A stretch of 64,000 nt of DNA from Leclercia pneumoniae (GTDB taxonomy: Bacteria > Pseudomonadota > Gammaproteobacteria > Enterobacterales > Enterobacteriaceae): contig NZ_CP071383.1 in NCBI RefSeq assembly GCF_017348915.1, forward strand, positions 1,426,001 through 1,490,000, read 5' to 3'. Below are positions 1 to 8,291 of this stretch, piece after piece; the first letter of the stretch is position 1, and every line of letters begins with the position of its first letter. Under the pieces are notes generated by a model, which worked only from the letters and a program-made list of their open reading frames with translations, did not search any database and was not told the DNA's origin. Position numbers and translations under genes: made by a program.

Positions 1-52
1 TCTATCTTGTCGTTATATGCCGTGTCTGCGGCTGGGAGTAACAATGTCAGAA

Positions 53-91
53 AATGAATTTATATTCAATAAAAATGATTAAATATTTCTT
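53..91 (-). promoter_or_regulatory. Tandem ArgR operator (ARG boxes), probably of artJ
   Basis: Positions 53-70 form a perfect match to the ArgR box pattern TGAAT-N4-ATTCA with flanking A/T. A weaker second 18-bp box (TGATT-N4-ATTTC core) follows at 74-91 after exactly 3 bp, the standard spacing of paired ARG boxes bound by an ArgR hexamer. In E. coli the gene next to artM is artJ, an ArgR-repressed arginine-binding protein; here it would begin left of the window on the minus strand. The match and spacing are seen; the target gene is inferred. Confidence 0.75.
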
Positions 92-99
92 AGGGAATA

Positions 100-136
100 A
101 AAAAAGACGGGCGGCGATGAGACTTGCCCGTCTTTG
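100..136 (-). terminator. Rho-independent terminator of artPIQM
   Basis: The stem AGACGGGC / GCCCGTCT (105-112 and 126-133) is flanked by an A-run on the left and T-run on the right, so it can work in both directions. It lies 19 bp beyond the artM stop codon. Confidence 0.85.
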
Positions 137-154
137 TTACTTTGCGTTATGCAC

Positions 155-823
155 TCAGTTGCGGTGTTCGAACGCCAGCGCTTTACGTTCAATCAGGCGC
201 ATCATCAGCGTCAGCAGGCCGTTCACAACCAGGTAGATGAGTCCGGCTGCGCCAAACACCATCACGTCATAAGTACGGCCATAGAGCAGCTGCCCGTGGC
301 CCATCACTTCCATCAGAGTAATGGTGTAGGCCAGAGAGGTACTCTTAAAGACCAGCACCACTTCGTTGGAATAGGAGGAGAGGGCGCGCTTAAAGGCGTA
401 CGGCAGCAAGATTGCCAGGGTGTCTTTCTTGCTCATCCCCAGCGCACCGCAAGATTGCCACTGGCCTTCCGGAATGGCGCGAATCGCCCCGTAAAACAGC
501 TGGGTGGTATAGGCGGCGCTATTCAGCGACAGCGCAATCAGCGCACAGAGCCACGGCTCAGAGAGCAGATGCCAGATAACCGGATACTCCTGCAGCGTCG
601 GGAACTGGCCCGGGCCGTAGTAAATCAGGAAGATCTGTACCAGCAGCGGCGTACCGGTAAATAACGTAATATAGCCGCGCACAATCCACACCAGCATCGG
701 CGTTTTTAACGTCAGGACGATGGTGAAGATCAGCGCCAGGATCAGCGCCACAATAATGGAAGCGATCGTTAAGGTCAGGCTGGTGTGCAGCCCTTTCATC
801 AGCTCGGGTAAGTAATCCAGCAT
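155..823 (-). CDS. artM: Arginine ABC transporter permease ArtM
   Basis: 222-residue inner-membrane permease of the high-affinity arginine importer ArtPQM-I/J, the same length as E. coli ArtM. It has several hydrophobic helices and the permease coupling motif region around ALSSYSNEVVLVFKSTSLAY, typical of polar amino acid permeases of the HisMQ family. It is the last gene of artP-artI-artQ-artM; its start codon overlaps the artQ stop by one base, implying translational coupling. It would pair with ArtQ to form the channel energised by ArtP. A terminator follows at about 100-136. Confidence 0.95.
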   Translation of the reverse strand: MLDYLPELMKGLHTSLTLTIASIIVALILALIFTIVLTLKTPMLVWIVRGYITLFTGTPLLVQIFLIYYGPGQFPTLQEYPVIWHLLSEPWLCALIALSLNSAAYTTQLFYGAIRAIPEGQWQSCGALGMSKKDTLAILLPYAFKRALSSYSNEVVLVFKSTSLAYTITLMEVMGHGQLLYGRTYDVMVFGAAGLIYLVVNGLLTLMMRLIERKALAFEHRN

Positions 824-1539
824 CAGCCTGGTCTCCGTTCAAAACGCGTTGCACGCAGGTCAATACGCTTCAGGATGTACTGACTCAGCAACGTGATCAC
901 CAGGTAGATAGCCGCCGCCACGATATACCAGGTAAAAGGCTCCTGGGTGCGGGTGGCGATGCTTTTGGTTTGCAACATCAGGTCGTTAACGCTGATCAGG
1001 CTGACCAGCGCGGTGTCCTTTAACAGCACCAGCCACTGGTTACCCAGCCCAGGGAGCGCATGGCGCCACATCTGCGGCATAACCAGACGGAAGAAGATGG
1101 CGGTTTTCGACATCCCCAGCGCCTGGCCGGATTCCCACTGCCCCTGAGGCACCGCTTTAAGCGCTCCGCGCAGGGTCTGCGAAGCGTAGGCGGAGTAGAG
1201 CAGGGAGAGGGCAATCACACCGCAGAGGAACGGGCTGACGTCGAAGTTCTCAATCTGCATCTGAATTGGGATCTCGACGATCCCCAGATTGAGGGTAAAG
1301 CCGTCAGACAGCGTTAACAGCAGCTGCGACGAGCCAAAGTAGATAAACAGCACCACCAGAATCTCTGGCAGACCGCGCAGTACGGTCACCAGCCCGGAGC
1401 CAATCCATGCGACGGGGCGCCATTTCGCTGACTCCCATACCGCAAAGATCATCGCCAGCACCAGGCCGATGAGCAGCGCACAAACGGCAAGGCCGACGGT
1501 CATCCCGGCGGCGCTTGCTAATGGAAACATTTCGTTCAT
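823..1539 (-). CDS. artQ: Arginine ABC transporter permease ArtQ
   Basis: 238-residue polytopic permease, the E. coli ArtQ length. The N-terminal half holds closely spaced hydrophobic helices, and the conserved cytoplasmic loop motif ([20 protein letters not shown]) marks the EAA-type coupling region that contacts the ATPase. It forms the membrane channel with ArtM. The gene sits 6 bp after artI and overlaps artM by one base, so the set is one operon. Arginine specificity comes from homology and synteny with E. coli, not from a residue visible here. Confidence 0.95.
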   Translation of the reverse strand: MNEMFPLASAAGMTVGLAVCALLIGLVLAMIFAVWESAKWRPVAWIGSGLVTVLRGLPEILVVLFIYFGSSQLLLTLSDGFTLNLGIVEIPIQMQIENFDVSPFLCGVIALSLLYSAYASQTLRGALKAVPQGQWESGQALGMSKTAIFFRLVMPQMWRHALPGLGNQWLVLLKDTALVSLISVNDLMLQTKSIATRTQEPFTWYIVAAAIYLVITLLSQYILKRIDLRATRFERRPG

Positions 1540-1545
1540 CAGATC

Positions 1546-2277
1546 TTACTTCTGGAACCATTTTTTGTAGATGGTATCGTACGTGCCATCTTTCTTCACT
1601 TTTTCCAGCGCAGTATTAAATTTCTGCTGCAGCTCGGTGTTGCCCTGACGTACCGCGATACCCAGACCGGTACCGAAGTAGGCTTTGTCGGTCACGTTCT
1701 CGCCAACCGCCGCCAGCTTATCGTTCGTTTTCAGCCACTCGGTCACGACCGCGTTATCACCGAAGACGGCATCAATACGCCCATTCTGCAGATCCAGTTT
1801 GGCGTTCTGGTAGCTGTCGTACGCCACGGTGGTGATTTCCGGGTGTTTGTCAGTGATATATTTCTGGTGCGTAGTGCCGTTCTGTACGCCCACTTTCTTG
1901 CCTTTCAGCTGATCAACAGAGGTGTATTTTCCCTTCTGACCAATAAACAGCGCGGCGTTGTCATAATATGGGGTAGAGAACAGAACCTGTTTTTCGCGCT
2001 CAGGGGTAATATCCATCCCCGCCATGACCGCATCAATGCGGCGGAATTTCAGGCTCGGGATCAGGCTGTCGAACGCCTGGTTCGTGAAAGTACAGGTCGC
2101 GTCCATCTCTTTACACAGCGCATTGGCCAGGTCTACGTCAAAGCCAACAATCTTGTTGTTCGCATCTACCGCTTCAAACGGAGGGTAAGAGGCTTCTGTC
2201 GCAAAACGAATGGTCTGAGCCGCGGCAGCGGAGAGGCTTACGCTTGCAAGCAGGGCGGCAATCACTAGTTTTTTCAT
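1546..2277 (-). CDS. artI: Arginine-binding periplasmic protein ArtI
   Basis: 243-residue SBP_bac_3 family periplasmic binding protein. The start is set at the ATG at 2277, because MKKLVIAALLASVSLSAAAA is a clear Sec signal peptide; the reading frame stays open for 25 codons upstream, which would bury it. Family features include GFDVDLANALCKE and the GRIDAVFGD hinge region. It lies between artP and artQ as in E. coli, where ArtI occupies this place and ArtJ is a separate gene beyond artM. It delivers ligand to ArtQM. Confidence 0.93.
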   Translation of the reverse strand: MKKLVIAALLASVSLSAAAAQTIRFATEASYPPFEAVDANNKIVGFDVDLANALCKEMDATCTFTNQAFDSLIPSLKFRRIDAVMAGMDITPEREKQVLFSTPYYDNAALFIGQKGKYTSVDQLKGKKVGVQNGTTHQKYITDKHPEITTVAYDSYQNAKLDLQNGRIDAVFGDNAVVTEWLKTNDKLAAVGENVTDKAYFGTGLGIAVRQGNTELQQKFNTALEKVKKDGTYDTIYKKWFQK

Positions 2278-2293
2278 TATCGTTCTCTCGATG

Positions 2294-3022
2294 TTAGTGA
2301 GACAGGTAGTTTCTGAAGGCGTCGGTCTGCGGCTCGGCAAAGCAGCGCGCATCCCCTTGCTCGACGATGTGACCGTTTTCCATATAGACCACGCGGCTGG
2401 CGGTTTTACGCGCCACTTCCACTTCGTGCGTCACGATCACCTGAGTAATATTGGTTTCCGCCAGTTCACGGATGATGCTCACAATCTGGGCGGTGATTTC
2501 CGGATCCAGCGCGGCGGTCGGCTCATCAAACAGCAGCACCTGAGGCTCCATCATCAGCGCGCGGGCAATGGCCACACGCTGCTGCTGGCCACCCGAGAGG
2601 TGCAGCGGATAGCGATCGCTGTAAGGTTTCAGGCGCAGGCGCTCAAGGAGTTTTTCCGCACGGGCTAACGCCTGCTCTTTGGTCAGGCCCAGCACACGGC
2701 AGGGGGCTTCAATCAGGTTTTGCTGTACGGTGAGGTGCGGCCAAAGATTATATTGCTGGAAGACCATGCCGACGTTTTGACGTAAATCGCGGATCGCTTT
2801 GTCCGACGGTGCCTTCGCGAAATCAAAGTGATTGCCGGCAATATCCAGGGTGCCAGAACGTGGCATTTCAAGCAGATTCAGCACGCGAAGCAGCGAGCTT
2901 TTACCCGCGCCGCTTGGGCCAAGCAGAACCAGCGTTTCGCCTTCTGGACAGTTCAGCGTGATATCGAACAGCGCCTGGTGTGCGCCGTAAAAGCAGTTAA
3001 TGCCATTTAGTTGAATACTCAT
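2294..3022 (-). CDS. artP: Arginine ABC transporter ATPase ArtP
   Basis: 242-residue ABC ATPase that powers arginine import through ArtQM. Walker A is GPSGAGKS (about residues 35-42), the signature is LSGGQQQR, and Walker B is [14 protein letters not shown]; a switch histidine follows in VIVTHE. First gene of the artPIQM operon, 16 bp ahead of artI. In E. coli the operon is repressed by ArgR with arginine, but the upstream region here (3023-3120) shows only a degenerate candidate box. Confidence 0.96.
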   Translation of the reverse strand: MSIQLNGINCFYGAHQALFDITLNCPEGETLVLLGPSGAGKSSLLRVLNLLEMPRSGTLDIAGNHFDFAKAPSDKAIRDLRQNVGMVFQQYNLWPHLTVQQNLIEAPCRVLGLTKEQALARAEKLLERLRLKPYSDRYPLHLSGGQQQRVAIARALMMEPQVLLFDEPTAALDPEITAQIVSIIRELAETNITQVIVTHEVEVARKTASRVVYMENGHIVEQGDARCFAEPQTDAFRNYLSH

Positions 3023-3261
3023 CGGGGCAGTCTTTACTCATCCAGGCAATCTATAGCAATTGAGGCCGCAGATAGTACCGTTGACAGAATAGTTATGCAA
3101 TATTTATGCGTTAAAAGTTAAATATAAACCGTATTCAGTAGTAAACATAGCACAAAATAGCGAGAGGTCAGGGGGGTGAGAATAAATGTCGGCATTCCAG
3201 ATGAAATGCCAGACATTTTACGGGGGTTAACGCTTTCCCGGGGCGCGGATAACCTGCTTTA

Positions 3262-3780
3262 TTAGCGGTTCTCGATGGACTGGCGTAGCGTACCGGCAGA
3301 GGCGTGGACGCTGCCGCCCAGATAGCGCACATCATCAACGGCCCAGCACTGACCCTCGCGGATCATCAGCACTTCATCCTGCCAGGTCTGGCTACCCTGC
3401 GTCAGTTTCACCCGCAGCGGAATATTGCGCGCGTCAGTATTCGGAATGGTCGACGCGCTTTCCACCACGGCGCTATCCGGCAGGGTGCTCTGGCTGGAGA
3501 ACGGATCGGATTTCAGCAGCGCGCTGTGCTGCGGGTCACGGCTGGCCTCGTTCAGCTGTTGCGCCAGCCGATCGCTCAGATATGGGCGCAGGGCGGTAAC
3601 ATCATTACGGCGGGTCGAGATGCGGGTGTCATAAAATTGTTGAGCGACGGCATCCGGGCCGCCTTCAATGCAGGGGCCGCTGCGGGTGCCAATATCCTTG
3701 AAAGCCGGTGTCACCGGCGTGGTGCAGGCGCTGAGCAGCAGCGCGCACGGCACTAAAAGCGTCATAGCGGAGTAGCGCAT
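3262..3780 (-). CDS. ybjP: Lipoprotein YbjP
   Basis: 172-residue lipoprotein orthologous to E. coli YbjP. The start at 3780 gives MRYSAMTLLVPCALLLSACTT, a signal peptide ending in the lipobox LLSAC with Cys17 as the lipidated residue; 13 further upstream codons are open but would spoil the signal. It contains the motifs RSGPCIEGGPDAVAQQFYD and ends in a short Q-rich helix. Its molecular role is not established. It stands alone between the artP leader and the divergent ybjQ. Confidence 0.9.
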   Translation of the reverse strand: MRYSAMTLLVPCALLLSACTTPVTPAFKDIGTRSGPCIEGGPDAVAQQFYDTRISTRRNDVTALRPYLSDRLAQQLNEASRDPQHSALLKSDPFSSQSTLPDSAVVESASTIPNTDARNIPLRVKLTQGSQTWQDEVLMIREGQCWAVDDVRYLGGSVHASAGTLRQSIENR

Positions 3781-3891
3781 GTTCATTTCCTTTTGGCTAA
3801 TAATTAACTCACCTTTCAATGATAGCGTAACGATCCGATAATGGTTTTGATCTTATACGCTTAGGCACAGAATGCGACGAGGATGAAACTG

Positions 3892-4212
3892 ATGAAATAT
3901 TCAACGACCCCAACCCTGGAAGGACAGCCGATCACCGAGTACTGCGGCGTGGTAACCGGCGAAGCTATTCTTGGCGCGAATATATTTCGCGACTTTTTTG
4001 CCGGCATTCGCGATATCGTCGGCGGTCGCTCGGGCGCTTATGAGTCAGAGCTCCGCAAAGCGCGGGAAATTGCGTTTAAAGAGCTGGGCGAGCAGGCGAA
4101 GGCGCTGGGGGCCGATGCGGTGGTGGGCATCGACATCGATTACGAAACCGTCGGTAAAGACAGCAGCATGCTGATGGTGAGCGTGAGCGGCACCGCGGTG
4201 AAAACCCGCTGA
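3892..4212 (+). CDS. ybjQ: YbjQ family protein
   Basis: 106-residue YbjQ/UPF0145 family protein, rich in glycine and beta strands, with the hallmark stretches [19 protein letters not shown] and [15 protein letters not shown]. An in-frame ATG exists at 3883, but the GACGAGG ribosome-binding site (3876-3882) touches it; spacing of 9 bases favours the ATG at 3892, which also matches the E. coli protein length. The family forms small oligomers, and its function is poorly defined. The stop overlaps the amiD start as ATGA, so the two are probably cotranslated. Confidence 0.9.
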   Translation: MKYSTTPTLEGQPITEYCGVVTGEAILGANIFRDFFAGIRDIVGGRSGAYESELRKAREIAFKELGEQAKALGADAVVGIDIDYETVGKDSSMLMVSVSGTAVKTR

Positions 4213-5060
4213 TGCGGCGCGCAATTGCACTCGGCGTGCTGGCTTTACTGCTGGCAGGATGTAGCAGTAAAGAGAAGAAGGACGCCGGGCAGGTTATCGT
4301 CGATAAAGGCGCCTATGAGCTGGACGTCAGCCGCCAGGCCCAGGCGGCTTATCCCCGTATCAAGGTGCTGGTGATCCACTATACCGCCGACGATTTTGAC
4401 CGCTCGCTCACCACGCTTACCGGCAAAGACGTCAGCTCGCACTACTTAATTCCGGCTATCCCCACCCTGCATAACGGCAAACCGCGTATATCCCAGCTGG
4501 TACCCGAGCGCGATCTCGCCTGGCATGCGGGGGTCAGTTTCTGGCGCGGGGCCACGCGCATTAACGACACCTCTATTGGCATCGAGCTAGAAAACCGCGG
4601 CTGGCAGAAAAGCGGCGGCGAAAAGTTCTTCACTCCGTTTGAGCCCACGCAAATCGCCGCCCTGGTTCCGCTGGCGAAAGCCATTATCGCCCGCTATGAC
4701 ATCAAACCGCAGAACGTGGTGGCGCATTCGGATATCGCCCCGCAGCGAAAGGACGATCCGGGGCCGCTCTTTCCCTGGCAGGCGTTGGCAGCACAGGGAA
4801 TTGGTGCCTGGCCGGATGCTCACCGGGTAGCGTTTTATCTGAACGGGCATTCTCCTCATGAGCCCGTGCAGGCAAGGCAGCTTCTCGATCTGCTGGCCCG
4901 CTACGGCTACGAAAATGCTGTTAACGCCACGCCGGCGCAGCAGAAGCGGGTGATTATGGCCTTTCAGATGCACTTCCGCCCCCGGCTGTGGAACGGCTTC
5001 GCCGACCGCGAAACCATGGCTATTGCCGAAGCATTGCTGGAGAAATACGGACAGGGGTAA
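4212..5060 (+). CDS. amiD: N-acetylmuramoyl-L-alanine amidase AmiD
   Basis: 282-residue outer-membrane lipoprotein amidase that cleaves the MurNAc-L-Ala bond, including anhydro-muropeptides. The N-terminus [19 protein letters not shown] carries a lipobox (LLAGC). The Amidase_2 domain (about residues 45-190) shows the zinc ligands in VIHYTA and HSDIAPQRKDDPGP, and the glutamate in IGIELEN. The C-terminal segment is a peptidoglycan-binding-like helical domain. Coupled to ybjQ. In E. coli the next gene is ybjS; here an accessory block intervenes. Confidence 0.95.
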   Translation: MRRAIALGVLALLLAGCSSKEKKDAGQVIVDKGAYELDVSRQAQAAYPRIKVLVIHYTADDFDRSLTTLTGKDVSSHYLIPAIPTLHNGKPRISQLVPERDLAWHAGVSFWRGATRINDTSIGIELENRGWQKSGGEKFFTPFEPTQIAALVPLAKAIIARYDIKPQNVVAHSDIAPQRKDDPGPLFPWQALAAQGIGAWPDAHRVAFYLNGHSPHEPVQARQLLDLLARYGYENAVNATPAQQKRVIMAFQMHFRPRLWNGFADRETMAIAEALLEKYGQG

Positions 5061-5332
5061 TACTTTGGTATTACCCCAAACAGCATGATTCGTTTATTTT
5101 ATTTGAGATTCATCTTAAGTGAATTGTGGATTCATTTTTAGTTAATTGACTTAAAAATCACCAGGTTTAATATGACTGCATAGCTTGCTAAGCAATGCCA
5201 GAAGAAAATCAATTATTTTCATTTTCCGTCAGGATGACACTTATCATTTAATTCAGGTTAAATTTATCTGAACCCACAATGATTTTATTTTTGTGGGCTA
5301 TTGAAAACTTCAAATACCTTAGAGACAAAAAA

Positions 5333-5957
5333 ATGTTAAGTATCTATGCAAGTAATTTGCGTCCTCAGCCTGAGGTCGATGCTATTGTGTCTGCAACAGC
5401 GTCTTTTCCTGAGCGTAATATAAAAAAGTGGCAGAAAAATTCCTCTCTACGGCTCAGACTACGTCCATGTGCTGCACAGCGGTGAAATTGAATTACGCCG
5501 CACCTCGGACGATCTGAGCATGTTTACCATCAGGAAACAGCTTATTCTGGGCATTAGCGCTATGTTTTATAATAGTGAACATACCTATGCCATCGCACGA
5601 ACCAATGCCGTGATTTGTTCAATTAAAAAAGAGGACTTTATTCAGCTTATCACCGAAAAGAATCTCTGGCCGCAATTAACCAAAGTACTTTCCTGGTATA
5701 TTTGTGCCATGGGTAAACGTGACGATATTCTGATCGCCCGCAGCGCTTATTCTGTTGTGCGTGAATTTTTACTCGAGATCCATGAACTGATGGTTAACCA
5801 TAATCGTGATATTAATATCTACGATTATATTCAGGAATATACCAACCTCGCCCGCAGTACCATCATTAAAATTCTCTCCGACCTGAAAAAAGGTCACTAT
5901 ATCGTGGTTGAAAAAGGCAAATTAGTCTCTTTAAACTCTTTGCCGGAGCGCTATTGA
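5333..5957 (+). pseudogene. IprA (YaiV)-like transcriptional regulator, frameshifted
   Basis: Two overlapping frames together encode one protein of about 208 residues resembling E. coli IprA/YaiV (207), a CRP-fold regulator. The first starts at the ATG at 5333 (MLSIYASNLRPQPEV) and reads to about 5450. The second carries YGSDYVHVLHSGEIELRR onward to the winged helix, with ARSTIIKILSDLKKGHYI and the C-terminus KGKLVSLNSLPERY, close to the IprA ending. The frames differ by one base near 5430-5450 (an A5 run and TCTCTCT). The VLHSG motif falls at about residue 46, where IprA has VILEG. Without the first frame the effector domain is truncated. It is convergent with gspB and overlaps its end by 7 bp. 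A sequencing error is possible. Confidence 0.72.
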
Positions 5958-6472
5958 GTCTCCTTCGTGACCTCATCACCGGTTTCATCGGGTGGTGAGG
6001 GAACCTTTCCTTGTGCATAGTCCTGTTCTTGCTCTTTCAAAGCCATCATAAAGCGTTCTTTTAACGACGTATCATTACTCTCTTCTTCTGCTCCCGGTAA
6101 CGGTTGGGTTGAAAGATCGCCGTCGGGCGCCTGCTGCCAGTTGGCCTCGTTATCGACAACGGGCGACGCCATCTGCAGCGGCGGCAAGGTTACGAGTTTC
6201 GGTTCCGGGAAGGGCTTCGAAATGTATACATAGTGCATCTCCGAAGGGCGGGCTTCGGGCTGAACCACCTTCGCCGGTTTTGGCGCCGGGGCCGGATGGC
6301 GAGCCTGCCAGAACATATGCGCATAAAGCCCGGCGATGACCAGCGCGCAGAGCCAGAATGCGCCGCCCATCAGGCGGGTGAAGACCTGCCGGGGAGAAGG
6401 CAGCCGCCAGGAGAAGTAAACCGGCTCCTGGGTGTAATAGCTGCGCTGGGCAGCCAGACAAATCGTGGACAT
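5951..6472 (-). CDS. gspB: General secretion pathway protein B (GspB/PulB-like)
   Basis: 173-residue bitopic inner-membrane protein: a short cytoplasmic N-terminus, one transmembrane helix (about residues 36-55, LMGGAFWLCALVIAGLYAHM), then a proline-rich periplasmic stretch (PAPAPKPAKVVQPEARP) and an acidic tail. This layout and its position next to gspA fit GspB/ExeB/PulB, which in other species helps place the secretin or links it to peptidoglycan with GspA. The start lies one base after the gspA stop, so the two form a pair. Sequence conservation in this family is low, so the call depends on architecture and context. Confidence 0.75.
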   Translation of the reverse strand: MSTICLAAQRSYYTQEPVYFSWRLPSPRQVFTRLMGGAFWLCALVIAGLYAHMFWQARHPAPAPKPAKVVQPEARPSEMHYVYISKPFPEPKLVTLPPLQMASPVVDNEANWQQAPDGDLSTQPLPGAEEESNDTSLKERFMMALKEQEQDYAQGKVPSPPDETGDEVTKETQ

Positions 6473-6473
6473 C

Positions 6474-8036
6474 TTACCGTTTTCCTTGTACTGACGCGGT
6501 GCTGACCGGCGTCAGGATCGCCGGGGTACTGTTATTCACGCGCATTAACGCCATCAACGTTTGTTCGCCGGCGAGGCCATCCACACGCAGCGCCGTCTGG
6601 CTCTGGAATGCGCGAGTACGCGCTGCCAGCGCAGCGGTCCAGGTTGTGGCATGGGTTTTCGGCTCATGCAGCGCTTCGCTGAGCTGGTCATCAAGCCAGC
6701 GCATCTCCTGCGAATCGCTGCTGGCGCCGATACGCTCTTTGCCCTCCGGCGTCAGGCGATGCAGCAGGGTATAGTTCCCGGTGGCATGCTGGGTATACCA
6801 GTTGCGGCTGACTTGCCAGGTGCGGTTATTCATCAGCAGATCGAGGGAATCTTTCCCGGCCCGGACCACGACCGCATAGTTCATATGGTTGCCGCTGTTC
6901 AACTCGCCGATCCAGGGATAGCCCTCTCTTTCAAGGTCGGCGAGCGTGGCGTGGCCCTGTTTACAGGCCAGATTGACGCGGCCAGCGCTTTCGCAGCGAT
7001 TCTCATCCGTGGATGCGTCATACCCCCAGACGGTATAGAGCTGGTGCAGGGCATCCGGCTGATTCACCACTTCATTATTAATATCAGGCAGCGCCGGCGC
7101 GACCGGGGCAGGGGTATGCAGAGTCCAGCGTGCAGGCACCGACAGCTGAAGCGGGAGCTTCGCGTGAATGGCGGCGGTAAAATGCCAGCCGCAGGCGGCG
7201 AACAGCACGGAGGCAAACAGCCCCACCATTGCGTTACGCCGGGTATTGCGCTGGCGCGGCAGCAATTCCCCCGCGGCCAGGCGCAGGTGGCGTGCACCCA
7301 CCTGCGGCGCGCGCTCTGTCCAGCTGGCGAGCAACGCCAACTGCGCCAGGGCGTTCAGTTTGCCAACGGATCCTTTGGTCAGGGCGTGCATACGGCGGAT
7401 CCGGGCGGGAACAAAAGGCGAGGTCTCAGCCCCATGATGCGTCACTTGGGCCTGCACATAGCCAATGAATTCGCGGCAGGTGAGAGGACGCAGCGTATGA
7501 CAGGTATGCAGACGCGATCCCTGAGCTGACGACTGGCGCGCCCGCATCTCTTGCTCGGGCATACCGGTAATGACAATGCTCAGTGGGAAGGCTCTCTCCT
7601 GGGCACGGGTCAGCAACATGCCCAGAACCTCCCAGCCGCCTTCACGCAGGGCCTGTACGGCGCTGATGGCCAGCACCATGCCTTTTTTGCCGCAGGCGGG
7701 GAAGGTGTCGAGCCAGAGGCTCAGAATGGCATCGATAGCCTGCAGGCGATTTTTGTCCTCTTTTGCCTTCGGGTTTAGCTTATAGAGAAGCGCACTGGCG
7801 TTCAGCTTTGGAAACGCGTCGAGGGTCACCATCGCTATCTTCTGCACCTGCAGCTCGGCAATAAAGGCGCCGAGCAGCGCATCGTCGTCAGAAAAGAGTC
7901 CCACCACGCCGGGCGCGCAGCTTTTCTCATCCAGCAAACCAAACACATCCTGGTGATAGGGCACCAGGAACTCACCTGGCGCGCGGGTCACCGTCCGGAA
8001 TGGCTGGCCCGTGAATTTGAAATGACTCAGATACAT
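6474..8036 (-). CDS. gspA: General secretion pathway protein A (GspA/ExeA-like) with degenerate ATPase motifs
   Basis: 520-residue protein with an N-terminal AAA/ExeA-type region (about 1-270), a transmembrane helix near residues 274-292, and a periplasmic C-terminal half resembling E. coli GspA (LYTVWGYDASTDENRCE, then ACKQGHATLADLEREGYPWIG) with a closing peptidoglycan-binding-like helix (FQSQTALRVDGLAGEQTLMAL). ExeA-type proteins use ATP to help insert the secretin through peptidoglycan. Here the expected GxxGxGKT Walker A is replaced by GLFSDDDALLG, and the Walker B position reads MVLAISAVQAL instead of an IDE/A-type acidic motif. ATP hydrolysis is therefore doubtful. It is divergent from gspC across about 255 bp. 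Confidence 0.82.
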   Translation of the reverse strand: MYLSHFKFTGQPFRTVTRAPGEFLVPYHQDVFGLLDEKSCAPGVVGLFSDDDALLGAFIAELQVQKIAMVTLDAFPKLNASALLYKLNPKAKEDKNRLQAIDAILSLWLDTFPACGKKGMVLAISAVQALREGGWEVLGMLLTRAQERAFPLSIVITGMPEQEMRARQSSAQGSRLHTCHTLRPLTCREFIGYVQAQVTHHGAETSPFVPARIRRMHALTKGSVGKLNALAQLALLASWTERAPQVGARHLRLAAGELLPRQRNTRRNAMVGLFASVLFAACGWHFTAAIHAKLPLQLSVPARWTLHTPAPVAPALPDINNEVVNQPDALHQLYTVWGYDASTDENRCESAGRVNLACKQGHATLADLEREGYPWIGELNSGNHMNYAVVVRAGKDSLDLLMNNRTWQVSRNWYTQHATGNYTLLHRLTPEGKERIGASSDSQEMRWLDDQLSEALHEPKTHATTWTAALAARTRAFQSQTALRVDGLAGEQTLMALMRVNNSTPAILTPVSTASVQGKR

Positions 8037-8291
8037 AACGACTCACCGAATAATGGCATTAATAAGGAATAGCGGCTGAAAATAAGGCAGGGGGCGGACG
8101 TAAGCAAAATATTCAGCGGAGAAAAATAACCACGCTTTGTCGCTAACATCTGGCTATTTTCGGGTCAACAGATTTCTCAATTAAAGTTAATAGCGAACCC
8201 GGTGGAGGTACGCGCAAGCGATATTTACTATTGCCGCCATTGGTACAGCGGCATGCTGTTATTTTTCTGCATATTAAAAGGCCCGTTAAAA

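Noticed and set aside
3093..3111. Possible ArgR box upstream of artP
   Set aside because: TGCAATATTTATGC is out of register with the TGMAT-N4-ATKCA pattern and has no good partner box at 3-bp spacing.
8199..8218. ops/JUMPstart-like sequence upstream of gspC
   Set aside because: GGAGGTACGCG only partly resembles the ops element GGCGGTAGCGTG; too few matches.
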